Shown in pieces: positions 11,247 to 21,949 of a DNA stretch of 64,000 nt; the stretch's first letter is position 1; every line of letters starts with the position of its first letter. The notes under the pieces were generated by a model. That model saw only the letters and a list, made by a program, of their open reading frames with translations, ran no database searches and had not been told where the DNA came from. A program made the position numbers and the translations under genes. This DNA is from Ascarosepion bandense (lineage: Eukaryota > Mollusca > Cephalopoda > Sepiida > Sepiidae): the NCBI GenBank assembly GCA_037127315.1, contig JBBBDQ010000442.1, positions 1,451,001 to 1,515,000 of the forward strand, given 5' to 3'.

Positions 11247-11581
11247 AACTGACTCTGTACGTATATAGATCCTAAAATTTTACAAAAGCAAACCTTGAGG
11301 ACCACAAATAACCGGCAGAATCTAAGTCCGTTACTGTCCGTCGCTATAAAGCGTTGGACAAGAGGGGGAAAAAAAAGAAAACCGCGGAGTACCGACAATA
11401 CATACAGTACCTCGCAGCAAAGAAAAAAAAACCCTCAAACGGAACCAACCACAAAGAAAGAAAAGTGCTCGATACAAACTAACCAATTCGAATTAACAAA
11501 GAGGAAGTAACGTAGAGCAAAAACACACGTGAAAAAATCACAAGATCGCCAAGACCTACCGCGGTTTCGCACAACGGCTCG

Positions 11582-11583
<2 letters not shown>

Positions 11584-11652
<69 letters not shown>
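11584..11652. repeat. TA microsatellite, ~68 bp
   Basis: A perfect TA run followed by TGTCTGTCTGTCTGTGTGTG. It ends about 35 bases upstream of the 5S rRNA-like sequence. Confidence 0.97.
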
Positions 11653-11654
<2 letters not shown>

Positions 11655-11686
11655 TGTCTGTCTGTGTGTGTGTCTATTCTAACGAA

Positions 11687-11804
11687 GTCTACGGCTATAT
11701 CGTGTTGAATACACTGGTTCTCGTCCGATCACCGACGTTAAGCAACATCGTGCCTGGTCAGTACTTAGATGGGTGACCGTTTGGGAATACCAGGTGCTGT
11801 AAAC
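11687..11804 (+). rRNA. 5S rRNA-like sequence, probably a retroposed copy
   Basis: The 118 bases match animal 5S rRNA along the whole length: start GTCTACGGC(T)ATATC, internal ACCGA(C)GTTAAGCAAC (box A region), GATGGGTGACCG (intermediate element and box C region) and end CCAGGTGCTGTAAAC. About ten substitutions from the usual metazoan sequence are visible by eye, including changes in stem positions (CGTG for GGGC after AGCAACAT). No T-run terminator follows; instead sequence resembling the 5' region of a non-LTR element continues. It could be a diverged gene, but a pseudogene or the head of a composite retroelement is more likely. Confidence 0.8.
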
Positions 11805-12846
11805 GTAAGGACCAAGAATAGTCCACCGGTCCTCCAGGTTTGGTGGTTGGACGCAGGGCTAACAACCCTGCCCCGTAAAAAACAGTTTGTTACGGAAACA
11901 GTAACAAAAACAAAAAAGTTACTGCCCTACACACCCTTGGGTGTAAAAGGGGTGAGATGATGCTGATTCAAACGAACCCTACTCCTCCGAAACCCCTGGT
12001 CAGATTTCAACTAAAATCGCATCACCTGTTGATCATGCCATGAACTTTTGATATACTTAAAAAAAAATTAAAATCGATTTATAGGGTACTGCACAAATCA
12101 GCGAAACGTTTAGAATATACAAACTCTTTTCCAAGACGCCTTATGCGAATTCAACCCAAATCGGGTAACTTGTAGATCAAGGTCCGAAACTTTGATTTAC
12201 ACACAAAAAAAAAATTTCGAATCAATGTACAGGATTTGCCAAAAATCAACGACAAACATAATTTCAGGTGGTCTTTTGCGCACAATTATGCATTTCGCCA
12301 CGACGCTTCACCAAAATCGAATCACTCGTAGATCGTAGATCAATATCTGATTCTTTCATATGTGAACAAAGATTTAATCGGCACACAGGGTGCGGCAAAA
12401 ATTAATGGAAAATATTTTTGCGATTGTTTATTTCTCCAAAACGCTTAGTTGTATTCCAACAAAAATCGGGTCTTTTTTTTGTAACTTCTACCTTATCATA
12501 TGCCATAACAATTTCACGTTTTTTACAAGGTGCCAACCCCTCCGACGTTGTAAGGACAATATATCCACTTCTGCGTCACAACGTGATCGCATCACATTAC
12601 ACGCTTCAGTAACGACCGACCCCGTTCTACCTACTGTACATACAAAATTCGCGTTTATTAACAGTTGAATAAGCATGAATCCCGTTTTACAAATACAACA
12701 AAACCCAATACCTACTTAGCAATTTTTTCAATTTACGCGTCACGGCAACTTCATACTGGAGCTTTTTGAATAAGCCCTTGACCTTATCATTTCAACATAA
12801 TTATTAAAAAAACCCAAGCAAGGCCGTGATATACAGCTAGTTTTTT
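11805..12846 (+). mobile_element. Repeat element with CTAG 3' end, continuous with the 5S-like head
   Basis: After the 5S-like sequence come TCCAGGTTTGGTGGTTGGAC and GCAGGGCTAACAACCCTGCC, which resemble the 5' leader of RTE-type elements. From about 11,990 a ~110-bp module recurs four to five times in degenerate form (AAATCG.ATCACC.GTAGATCA, then ATTTACACACAAAA, then CAGGGTGC.GCAAAAATCAA). The 3' end is CCCAAGCAAGGCCGTGATAT then ACAGCTAG|T, the same kind of terminus as the Helitron-like element at 2786-3302. A minus-strand copy of the modular part lies at 25,078-25,815. No intact protein is encoded. Confidence 0.6.
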
Positions 12847-12914
12847 TAAAATAGAAATTTATTGCTGATAGTTTTTACCAAAAAAAAAGTCATTTTGATT
12901 TTGTTTGGAATTCA

Positions 12915-13085
12915 CTATGTGCCCATAGATTAAACCCTAACAGGTGATACTACCCCGGTAGGTGAACTTGGTAGCAACAACAATTAATAGGTGGTTCTCT
13001 ACTCCCCAAAACCTTTAATCTCCCAACCAGAGGTCTTGCTGCCGGGAATAGTTTATCGTCATACCCAGGAATGCCATGTACATTT
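12915..13085 (+). repeat. Interspersed repeat D, copy 1
   Basis: Shares with 22,150-22,330 the ordered blocks TGCCCATAG, CTAACAGGTG.TAC(T)AC, CAACA.CAATTAA.AGGTGG.T, CCAACCAGAGG(T)CTTGCTGCCGG and GTTTA.CGTCAT. The two copies are about 75% alike by eye. Family not recognised. Confidence 0.7.
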
Positions 13086-13139
13086 TTAACTAGAAAGGTT
13101 TTTCGTTTTTTACTATCTCTTCCATTTCTTATTCTGCCA

Positions 13140-13290
13140 AACAATGCCAACCAGTACACTTTCCAGATACATGTACAGGTGCACTTCCTGGGTACATGAA
13201 CAAGTGCTCTTCCCAGGGATATGAACAAGTGCACTTCCTGGGTACATGAACAAGTGCTCTTCCCAATGTACTTCCCTGATATATGAACAA
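13140..13290. repeat. Minisatellite built on GTACATGAACAAGTG, left part
   Basis: Alternating units CACTTCCTGGGTACATGAAC and CTCTTCCCAGGGATATGAAC, each followed by AAGTG. The right part of the same array lies at 13,676-13,745, so the array has been split. Confidence 0.85.
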
Positions 13291-13362
13291 GTTCCAAAAC
13301 TCTTGAATTTTATTTACTATTTATTTACAAGTGTATTCTGGATGTCAAAATATTTAAGAGGG

Positions 13363-13364
<2 letters not shown>

Positions 13365-13437
<73 letters not shown>
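13365..13437. repeat. (CA)n(TA)n compound microsatellite
   Basis: About 20 CA dinucleotides followed by about 14 TA dinucleotides. Confidence 0.97.
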
Positions 13438-13439
13438 CT

Positions 13440-13640
13440 GGCCTGAAATTGCTTTAGAAATTTTCTCAGGAAAATATGTGTCATTTGGCAGGATTCAAAC
13501 CTTCGATCCTGATTCAAACCTTCGATTCTGACAACGCAGGGAAAACCGTCAAATGATCTGACTCGGCTTACATCGCTCGACCACGAATGATTTTACAGTC
13601 TAAGCAAAACTGGATAAAACCTTATAAATACTACACGTGT
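13440..13640 (-). mobile_element. tRNA-derived SINE, type B, copy 1
   Basis: On the minus strand a pol III box-A-like GTGGTCGAGCGATGTAAGC is followed by a box-B-like GGTTTGAATCCTGCC. The box-B segment is duplicated (13,489-13,525). Downstream come TGAGAAAATTTC and then the TA run. A relative with the same order lies at 16,340-16,540. Pol III boxes with no cloverleaf acceptor pairing point to a SINE, not a functional tRNA. Confidence 0.65.
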
Positions 13641-13675
13641 TCTTAAGATTCGCAGGTGCGAGTCCTGCTGAATGT

Positions 13676-13745
13676 TACTTCATGTAGTTCCCTGGTATAT
13701 GAACAAGTGCACTTCCCGGGTACACGAATAAGTGATTTTCCCTGT
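13676..13745. repeat. Minisatellite built on GTACATGAACAAGTG, right part
   Basis: Units GTATATGAACAAGTGCACTT and GGGTACACGAATAAGTG continue the array at 13,140-13,290, with about 385 bp (microsatellite plus SINE B) in between. Confidence 0.8.
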
Positions 13746-15000
13746 ATAAATAACCAAAGGCAGTTGACTGATTTTGACTTCTCTAGGATTTTTTTGGTAA
13801 AAAAAGCACAACGAAAATATAGTTAAAACAGGTGTTTGATGTAACATTAGTTTATGGACGCACAACAAAGACAAATAACCTGAGCCAATTTTAAAAACAT
13901 ACGAAAAATTTATTATTAACACTCAGAAATACGCAAAGAATGTGCTTTGTGTGCCAAATGTTGGACAATAATACGTTAATTCTGAATGAAAATGAAATAT
14001 GCCTTTGATAATTAAATTTAAAAAGCTGCATAAAAAGATTCCCAGAAGAGAAAACTATATAAATTGAAAAAAAGACTGAATAGTTTTTAAAAAACAATTT
14101 GGTACAATGTTTTGAAGCAAATTTCGTGGTAACAGTGAAGAACACATCAAACAAACTTTTCCTTGATGTGGGCGTGACCTGGTTTCTTTTAATTCTCGTC
14201 TAGTGGTTATCAAATTTGTTCTGCGTTGATTTCTTTCTGGACTGGGGCAAACGTGGATTTCTGCAGCAGCTGATCGTCAAGTCCGAAAATTATCTCAAAG
14301 GCTCCCCTTAAATAACTTACAAGTAGGGTTCAAAAACGCATTCTGGAATTTGAGAGGTTAACCCTTTTATTGGTCTGGGACCAAAAACAAACGCAGCTTT
14401 TTTACCTCTAATCAAGATGTACGAAAAATATTTTCGAAATTTAAGAATTAAGAAAGAGTCTATCACAATGTCTGCTTTATTGCTGAAAGCTTGATGCATA
14501 TTCATGGAGTTTAGATTTTTTTACACAAATTCATAGTTCGCATGTCGGCCTGTTTCCTTTGCTCGTAGGATCTAATCTGTGGGGGAACAATATATAGGGT
14601 GTGGCAAGTACAACAATAGCGGGCGATTGGGCGATTGACTGGTAAATCGAAAATATTCAGGGAAAGAATTTGCCGATTAAGCTGCTGATTGATGACATTT
14701 GGGGCGAGAGGAATATTTTTGTTCGAGTGTTGCTATGGTGATCAACAGATGTCATCAGCGTCTTTCGACTCGGTTAGTCTGCTTGGCTAACCGGAAGAAG
14801 ACAATTGATTTCCGGTAAGGACGACAGATAGCCCGAAGCAGTTGCGTTAGTTGAAAGGAAATTGTAGGAAGGTGATTGAAAGATCTGGATGAAGAAGGAG
14901 AGAACGGATTGATATGAAAATCGGCGACAAAAGAAGAATTGAAAGAAAAAGATGGAAGCGGAGAATGAAGAGGCAGAGTTGACTGAAGAAGAAAGACGAA
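13746..15000. other. No recognisable gene
   Basis: AT-rich sequence with a few minus-strand frames of 60-90 codons lacking motifs. At 14,614-14,640 GCGGGCGATTGGGCGATTGA is a short internal duplication. Nothing else stands out before the polypurine tract. Confidence 0.4.
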
Positions 15001-15019
15001 TAAAAAAAATAAAATAAAA

Positions 15020-15575
15020 ATAATGGAAGAAGAAGAAGAAAAAGAAGAGGAAAAGAAGAACAAGAACAAGAAGAAAAAGAAGAAGAAGAAAAAGAAGAAG
15101 AAAAAGAAGAAGAAGAAAAAGAGGAAAAAGAAGAAGAAGAACGAGAAGAAAAAGAAGAACAAGAAGAAAAAAAAGAACAAGAAAAAGAACAAGAAGAAAA
15201 AGAACAAGAAGAAGAAGAAAAAGAAGAAGAAAAAGAAGAAGACCGAGAAGAAAAAGAACAACAAGAACAACAAGAAGAAAAAGAACAAGAAGAAAAAGAA
15301 CAAGAACAAGAGGAAAAAGAAGAGGAAAAAGAAGAACAAGAACAAGAAGAAAAAGAAGAACAAGAACAAGAAGAAAAAGAAGAAAAAGAAGAACAAGAAG
15401 AACAAGAAGAAGAAGAAGAAGAAGAAGAAAAAGAAGAAGAAGAAGAAGAAGAAGAAGAAGAAGAAGAAAAAGAACAAGAAGAAAAAGAAGACAATGTAAA
15501 ACTAAGATTATTTCATTTGAAAAAAGAAAGAAAGAAAAAAAGAAAGAAAGAAAAAAAGAAAGAAAGAAAAGAGAG
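15020..15575 (+). repeat. Polypurine (GAA/GAAAAA)n tract
   Basis: Essentially uninterrupted purine strand built from GAAGAA, GAAAAA and GAACAA hexamers (the only pyrimidines are isolated C in AACAAG), then an AAAGAAAG run up to 15,570. It is open in several frames on both strands (Glu/Lys-rich on the plus strand, Phe/Leu/Ser-rich on the minus strand), which reflects composition and not a gene. Long mirror-type purine tracts of this kind can form triplex (H-DNA). Confidence 0.95.
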
Positions 15576-15769
15576 CTCAAATGTTACTAGAAAGTGACAG
15601 GAGAAAAGCGCTTAAACTTGATGACAGAAAAAAAAGAAAAGAAAGGAAAAAGATAAAAAAGAAGAAGAAAAAAATAAACCGGTTCAAACTTCTCCTAGAT
15701 CTTTTGAATAGGAGTAGAGATTTATCCTTTGTTTCCTGTTTAAAATTGTGTTTCCGCTTTCTTCTAAGC

Positions 15770-15890
15770 CTACATCAACTCTATACATCTAAGATTTTTT
15801 CCAACACTTTTTAATCTTATTTAGTATTTATTTACTAGTGTATCTCCGACGTCAAATTATTTGAGAGGATTATATATATATATATATCCA
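15770..15890. repeat. Interspersed repeat with TA run
   Basis: TTTAGTATTTATTTACTAGT then GTAT.TCCGACGTCAAATTAT, TTGAGAGG.TTA and a TA run. The same order occurs at 13,305-13,437 (TATTTATTTACAAGTGTAT, GATGTCAAAATATTTAAGAG, then the CA/TA run), so this is a copy of one dispersed unit ahead of SINE B. Confidence 0.65.
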
Positions 15891-16019
15891 ACTATCCAAG
15901 TGAAGAGAACTAACAGTTTTACAATTCCGAGTTCTCTGGCATTTACTTTTTTTTTTCATAAACGTGTTCAATACAGTAAATATTGTAGAGCATAATATAA
16001 TTAAATTTACTTTTTTATT

Positions 16020-16165
16020 TAAAATTAATATCGTTTACATTGCGACACGGAAATTTTGATGTTTCGAGATTTTTACCTAGTCATCATTACAATGATCTAA
16101 CGTTGCCTGATGAAGGAGTAAAAATCTCGAAACAGAAATTTCCGTGTCACAATTTTAAATAATAA
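16020..16165. repeat. Inverted repeat with Penelope-type tail motif
   Basis: CGACACGGAAATTT and GTTTCGAGATTTTTAC (16,050-16,078) are mirrored by GTAAAAATCTCGAAAC and AAATTTCCGTGTC (16,119-16,149). AT-rich flanks extend the pairing. The right arm reads CTGATGAAGGAGTAAAAATC then TCGAAAC, a pattern common at the 3' ends of Penelope-like elements. Confidence 0.75.
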
Positions 16166-16339
16166 AAAAAAACAAATTTAATTATATATACATACACAAC
16201 GGTCTTTATTTTTATAGAATGGATATATATTTTTTTAATATTATTTTTAGAAGATAGTCGTATTTGATTAGATATTCTGTTTTTAATTAAACAGTATATA
16301 TACATAATATAAAATATTCAGAATGGTATATATATATAT

Positions 16340-16540
16340 ACAATACTCTGAATATTTTTGAGAAACGTTGTTAGAAAAATTCATTAAATTGGGCAGGATT
16401 CGAACCTGCAACCCTAACAACAGAGGAAAAGACGTCAATAGATCTGACGTGTTTTAGACCACTGGACCACGAATTAATTTATCGTTTAAGTAAAGCTGAA
16501 TAAAGCCTTATAAACAACACATGTGTTAGAGCAACTTATT
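16340..16540 (-). mobile_element. tRNA-derived SINE, type B, copy 2
   Basis: The minus strand reads TGGTCCAGTGGTCTAAAACA (box A), an extended variable region with CGTCAGATC and TTGACGTC, and GGTTCGAATCCTGCC (box B). The T-arm pairs (GCAGG with CCTGC) but no acceptor stem forms, so a working tRNA is unlikely. The flank on the far side (AGTAAAGCTGAATAAAGCCT, TATAAACAACACATGTG) matches that of copy 1. Confidence 0.65.
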
Positions 16541-16689
16541 GAAAACGACTGGACAATTTCAGAGAATTTAATACAGGCAATAAAAAGTATACTCATTTCT
16601 TTCCATGTCTCAACAGGAGACATGGCAACACTAAGCATTTTTTTTAATCAAACAACATAAAACAAAATCCGAATATCACACATATTTTA

Positions 16690-17020
16690 CAAAGATAAAG
16701 CCTTCGTAATTACATTATTCGGACTGTTGTCCTCATCTTTGTTGCCATTTGTACGACGTTTCGGCCATTGTACCCTCCACCCTTCGTCAGTTGCTAGAAA
16801 TTTTGAACAGAACCCTTTGTTACAATCACTTGGTATATCATCTCCGTCCCTTTTGCCTATTTTTATTTCTATTTATCCCTATTTCTGAGATGAGGTAGTA
16901 TTTACAGTATTTACATTATTCGAACTATTGTCCTTATCTTTGTTGTCATTTGCACGACGTTTCGGCCATTGTACGCTACGACATTCTTCAGGTGCTAGGA
17001 ATTTCGAACCAAACCCGAAA
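16690..17020. repeat. Direct repeat pair flanking the 5' side of the REL-type element
   Basis: ATTATTCG(G/A)ACT(G/A)TTGTCC, TTTGTTG.CATTTG.ACGACG and TTTCGGCCATTGTAC occur at 16,709-16,775 and again at 16,914-16,975, followed by CTTC(G/A)(T/G)CAG.TGCTAG. A third, more diverged version lies beyond the far end of the element at 21,305-21,350 (TATTATTCGAACGTTTTGGC, GGCATTCTTCAGGTG). Confidence 0.75.
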
Positions 17021-17021
17021 C

Positions 17022-17080
<59 letters not shown>
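17022..17080. repeat. (AAT)n microsatellite
   Basis: About 19 AAT/ATA trinucleotides, near the start of the REL-type element. Confidence 0.95.
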
Positions 17081-17082
<2 letters not shown>

Positions 17083-17129
17083 CCCTAATGATGACCCTGA
17101 AAATTCTTCAGCTAGATCCATAACCGTAT

Positions 17130-20100
17130 ATTTAAAGAAAGAATAAATAAAATGGTCTCATGAGGAGTACAAAGTCGTTATGACTGCATTTCATGAAGCG
17201 TTACTCAAACCTAAAAAAAAAAACCCTCGTCAAACATAAGACATTTGTCGAGAAAATGTTGGACAAACAAATTGAAAGTACATAGACGAAAATAAATTAC
17301 CCAATGTACGAATGTACATCCTGCGAAATAACCGATTGACAGAGGCTGAAATTAATGAGATAAAAAGAATTGCAACCAGAATAGACGAATCAACAAAACA
17401 TGAAAGAGAACCGGAATCGGAAAAAAAAGTAGTAACATCAAACAAGCCACAGGTCATAATGTAGAAACCGTGATACACACAAATCACATCAAGATAATTC
17501 TGAAAGTTTAGAAATACTGGAAAGGTGTGATCTGAGTCAGTTACATGACGACAATAAAACGAGTCCAAAACACATTGAACAGAATTATTTTATGGAAAAC
17601 AATAGCAGTATACAAGAAGCCAAGGAAGAAATCAAGAGCCATATAAGTCAGATACAAAATATTTCAATGGCGGAACGAGAACAACTCACAAAATTACAAC
17701 CAACAAAGCATAACCTCGAAACTATTAAGCTCTACAATGCAGCACTCAAATTAATTTTGAGTGAAGAAGGCACTCATATAAATCTCAATGAAGCAATATA
17801 TGCATCAGCAATAGCAGCAACAAAAAATTGAATATCAAATTAAAAACAAAGCAGTCTCGCAGAGATGAAGGTACACTTTGGAAAAGAAAAATAGAAAAAG
17901 AAATCAAACAACTTAGAGGTGAACTATCAGTACTCGATGAACTGACAAGAGGAATAAATGTAAGAACTAGAAAAGGCAGAAGAGTCGAAAGAAAATACAT
18001 TAAAAATGAAAATAAAGTCCTATCTTCTAAGGAAAATATAAAGCAAACAATACAACTGAAGGCTCAAAGAATAAGACGCTATGAGAAAAGATCAAGATTC
18101 TACAGACAAAACAAGATTTTTCAAACCGATGCAAAAAACTTTTACAAAGAAATAAGTGAAAAAGAATTGAAGTGACAATTTTCCCCAAAATGGAAGAGGT
18201 TATACAGTTCTGGGAAAAAATATGGGCTTACCCTAAAGAACATAACAAAGAAGTAGACTGGATTGCGCAAGAGATAGAACGAATAAAAAATAAACCAGAA
18301 CAGACATGGACTCGAATCACAGAAGAGGATGTTAATTGTGCTTTGAAAAAAAAACACACAATTGGAAATTTCCAGGAATAGATAAAATTATAACTTTTGG
18401 CTATATTATTTAAATGCAGCACATTAAAAAAAAACTAGCCAAAGAACTTCAAGAAATGGTTAACATTCTCAATAAACTTCCTGCATGGATGACCAAAGGA
18501 ATTGCATTTATTCTACCCAAGAATAGTGACACAAATAACCCGAAAACCTACAGACCAATTACATGCCTTCCGACAACATACAAACTATTAACATCTATTT
18601 TAACAAAACATACATATTTCTTCTTGGTAAAAAAACGACATACTACCGCTTGAACAAAAAGGGTGCAAACGTGGCTGTTACGGATGTAAAGACCAATTGC
18701 TTATTAACAGAATGATCTTGGAAAACCGCTTCAATGGAAAAAAAATCTTATTACTGCTTGAGTAGATTATCGTAAAGCATTCGATAATGTACCACATTCC
18801 TGGATCTTAAAGACTTTAAATATGTACAATGTATCACCCGTCATCATCAATTTCATTAAACGATGTATGTCGATATGGAAAACAATCCTTTACCTCAATC
18901 AGATAAATGGAATCTATAAGTCTGGTGAAATAAACATCAACAGAGGTGTATTTCAAGGTAACTCTTTGTCTCCCTTACTATTTTACCTCTCAGTAATAGC
19001 ATTAACCAGTCAACTTAACATGACAGAATGTGGTTATAAAATAGCTCAAAAGAAAATAAGCCATCTATTTTACACGGATGACTTAAAGTTGTATGCTAAG
19101 AATGACAACGAGCTGAAAGGACTTCTGCAAACTGTAAAATACTTCAGTGAAGACATTGGAATGAAATTCAATTTGAATAAATGTGCTAAAGCTACAGTTT
19201 TACGAAGACCGCTACAACAAACATCCTCAATTTGCTTAGACCCTGGTGTAACAATAAAAGATTTAGAGCAAGAAGAAGTTTATAAGTACCTAGGTGTAAA
19301 TGAGAGTGAAAACATTCACCATAAAAAACTGAAAGAAATAGTGCGTAAAGAGGACTATGGAAGGCTACAACTGATATTAAAAACTGAATTAAAATCTAAG
19401 AACAGAATTATGGTCATTAATAATCTTGCCATCCCAGTGGTCCAATATAGCTTCAACATCTTAAACTGAGCTCTAAACGATATCAGACGAATGAATTCTA
19501 AGACAAGAAAGAACCTTTCTAAACATAAAATACCCGTTAAAGAAGGCGGAAGAGGTCATATTCAGCTAGAACTGTCATACAAGACAACAACTATTGGCTT
19601 ACTAACATACATAGAAACAACAAAGGACTGGAGGATACATTTAGTTAAACAACATCAAAACAGAAAGAAACAATATTCAATAATGAAAGAAGACAGTAAA
19701 GAGAAACAAGATTTACATTTAGTAGATTCTGTAGAAAAGCAAAACAGAAACCAAGAACCAACTATTGAGGCAAAAAATATGAAAATGAAAGCCAAAGATA
19801 AAGCTCTTGAACAGATGGAACAACGCTGGCAAGACAAACCTCTGCATGGCCAATATCCAGACCATGCCAATAAATCCAATGTTGATAAATAATCATCGAT
19901 AGTTACGTGCATCTGGATTAAAGTCCGAGACTGAAGGCTTTATTCTTGCAGCGCAAGACCAACTTCTTTTCACTAGGAACTTTCAGGTAAATATCATACA
20001 TAATAATGTGGACCCAAAATGCAGGTTCTCTGAAAAATACCAAGAAACAATAGACCATCTAATCTCAGGATATTCTGTACTTGCTCCAAATGAATATGAC

Positions 20101-20650
20101 AATTGTCACGATAGAGTAGGACAATATTTACACTGGTCAATGTGCAAACACTATGGAAAATATGTAAACAAACACTGATATGAACATCATCCAGCACCGG
20201 TTACAGAAATAGAAGATGTCACCATTCTATGGGATTACACAATCTGCATAGGCAGGAAAATTGAAACAAATAGGCCGGACATTATTGTTAAAAAAAAAAA
20301 GAAATTTGGCTATTAATTGATATGGCTTGTCCAGCGGATTGTATAGCAACCAAGGAATTCGAAAAACTGTCAAAATATAAAGACCTTGAAATTGAAATAA
20401 AAAATATGTGGAAATGAAAACAAGAATCGTGCCAGTGATAGTAGATGCACTTGAAATGATAAAAAATGATAAAAAAAAGTAGATGCACTTGAAATGATAA
20501 AAAATGGAACAAAACTACACATTGAAAGAATCCCTGGAAACCCCAGCTTAAAAGATATACAAAAAATTCTCTTGTTAAGTACAGCCCACACACTAAGGAG
20601 AACTTTGTCGATGTAACGCTAGGGATGTTAGAAGAGATAGAAAAAACATG
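17130..20650 (+). pseudogene. REL-endonuclease (R2-group-like) non-LTR retrotransposon, decayed
   Basis: A broken ORF read through several frames on one strand. 17,592-18,381 gives the N-terminal basic region (RRYEKRSRFYRQNKIFQTDA; then ITEEDVNCALKKKH). 18,414-18,653 gives the RT fingers (PKTYRPITCLPTTYKLLTS). 18,762-18,793 is motif A (DYRKAFDNVP). 18,822-19,469 is the palm, with GVFQGNSLSPLLF, the catalytic FYTDDLKLYA (residues 83-92 of that frame) and YKYLGVNE. 19,491-19,892 gives the thumb (KEGGRGHIQLELSYKTTTIG). 20,000-20,600 holds the remains of the Cys/His finger (ETIDHLISG) and the restriction-like endonuclease (RPDI...LIDMACPAD). Stops and frameshifts separate all segments. Elements of this layout integrate by target-primed reverse transcription. 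This copy is inactive. Confidence 0.88.
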
Positions 20651-21110
20651 AAATATGTATTTCGACATTATGTAAACAAACACTGATATGAACATCACTC
20701 TGCACCGGTTACAGAAATAGAAGACGTCACCATTCTATGGGATTACACCATCTACACAAAAAGAAAAATTGAAGCAAATAGGCCGGACATTATTATCAAA
20801 AACCGACAAGTAAAACCTTGCCTTCTAATTGATATGGCGTGTTCAGCGGATTGTCACAAGGAATTCGAAAAACTGTCAAAATATAAAGACCTGGAAATTG
20901 AAATAGAGAAAATGTGAAACTGAAAACAAGTATCGTACCAGTGATAGTGGGTGCACTTGAAATGATAAAAAAAGGAACAAAACAACACATTGAAAGAATC
21001 CCTGGAAACCCCAGCTTAAAAGATATACAAAAAAGTCCTTGTTAAGTACAGTAGACACACTAAGGAGGATTTGTCTAGGTAACGCTAGAGATGTTATGGG
21101 AGATAGAAAA
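20651..21110 (+). pseudogene. Duplicated C-terminus of the REL-type element
   Basis: Starting at TATGTAAACAAACACTGATA (20,670) the sequence repeats the region from 20,160 on at high identity for about 440 bp, so the last third of the element occurs twice in tandem. This second copy keeps the endonuclease core in a single frame: RPDIIIKN, then CLLIDMA with the PD...D pattern, then EFEKLSKYKDLEIEIEKM. Both copies share the same TGA after AAACAC, so the stop predates the duplication. Confidence 0.85.
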
Positions 21111-21489
21111 AATATAAAATATTGTCATAACCACACACCACGAGCTGCCTTAGGTTTTTCCGCAGTCTTTGTAGGTAGTACGACCATAGTAGAAATATAA
21201 TTATGATTAAAAATGACACAATAGCAATAATAAGAAAAACCGAAAGAATAGTTATTTACACTATTTACTAATAATTATTTACTAATGCTTGCATTTTTGT
21301 TATTATTATTCGAACGTTTTGGCTGTTAAGCTCTTCGGCATTCTTCAGGTGTCTGTTAATCCAAGGTGATTTTGAAATGAACACTTTATTTAATAAACAG
21401 CAGTAGATTGTTTGTTTTTTTTAAATTATTATTACTCTGTTATTGCTTATCATTTTAACTCTGTCCGAGTCTGCACCATCCGACTGAGT

Positions 21490-21870
21490 TTGAGTTTGAG
21501 TTTTGTTTAACGGCATATCAACACCTCTGTGGGTTATTTAATACCAAAAAGGTGGGGTTTTAAGGTTTTGTTTTTTTATAATGTTTGGTTATATCTCACT
21601 ATAGGTCGATTTAGTCAGATTATGAATTTGAATTTGAGTTTTGATTAACGGCATATCAACACCTCTGTGGGTTATTTAATGCCAAAAAGGTGGGGTTTTA
21701 ATTTTTTTTTTTATAATGTTTGGTTATATCTCACTATAGGTTGATTTAGTCAGATTATGAATTTGAGTTTGAGTTTTGATTAACGGCATATCAACACCCC
21801 TGTGGGTTATTTAATGCCACAAAAATGGGGGTTTAAGGTCTTTATTTAATGTTTGTTTATAGTGAGAAGG
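21490..21870 (-). repeat. Tandem triplicate of SINE C tail
   Basis: CGGCATATCAACACC occurs at 21,511, 21,649 and 21,784, giving a unit of about 137 bp. Each unit holds the complement of the SINE C 3' tail (CGGCATATCAACACC(T/C)CTGTGG, GGTTATTTAATGCCA), then GGTGGGGTTTTAA and TTTGGTTATATCTCACTATA. Confidence 0.9.
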
Positions 21871-21949
21871 TTGATTTAGTTAGATTTTAATGAATTTTTT
21901 GTTTTTATTCTTTTTTTATTTTAGAAAACTGAAAATGTCTTCTATTTTC

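Noticed and set aside
11769..11960. 63-codon frame starting in the 5S-like sequence
   Set aside because: The start codon lies inside rRNA-like sequence and the rest matches a retroelement leader; not an independent gene.
14755..15580. Frames of 158-268 codons (poly-Phe/Leu/Ser on minus, poly-Glu/Lys on plus)
   Set aside because: Pure consequence of the purine tract; open in several frames at once with no other protein features.
16375..16475. Functional tRNA gene on the minus strand
   Set aside because: Box A and box B are good but no acceptor stem pairs and the central region is too long; a tRNA-derived SINE explains it, and a relative exists at 13,440.
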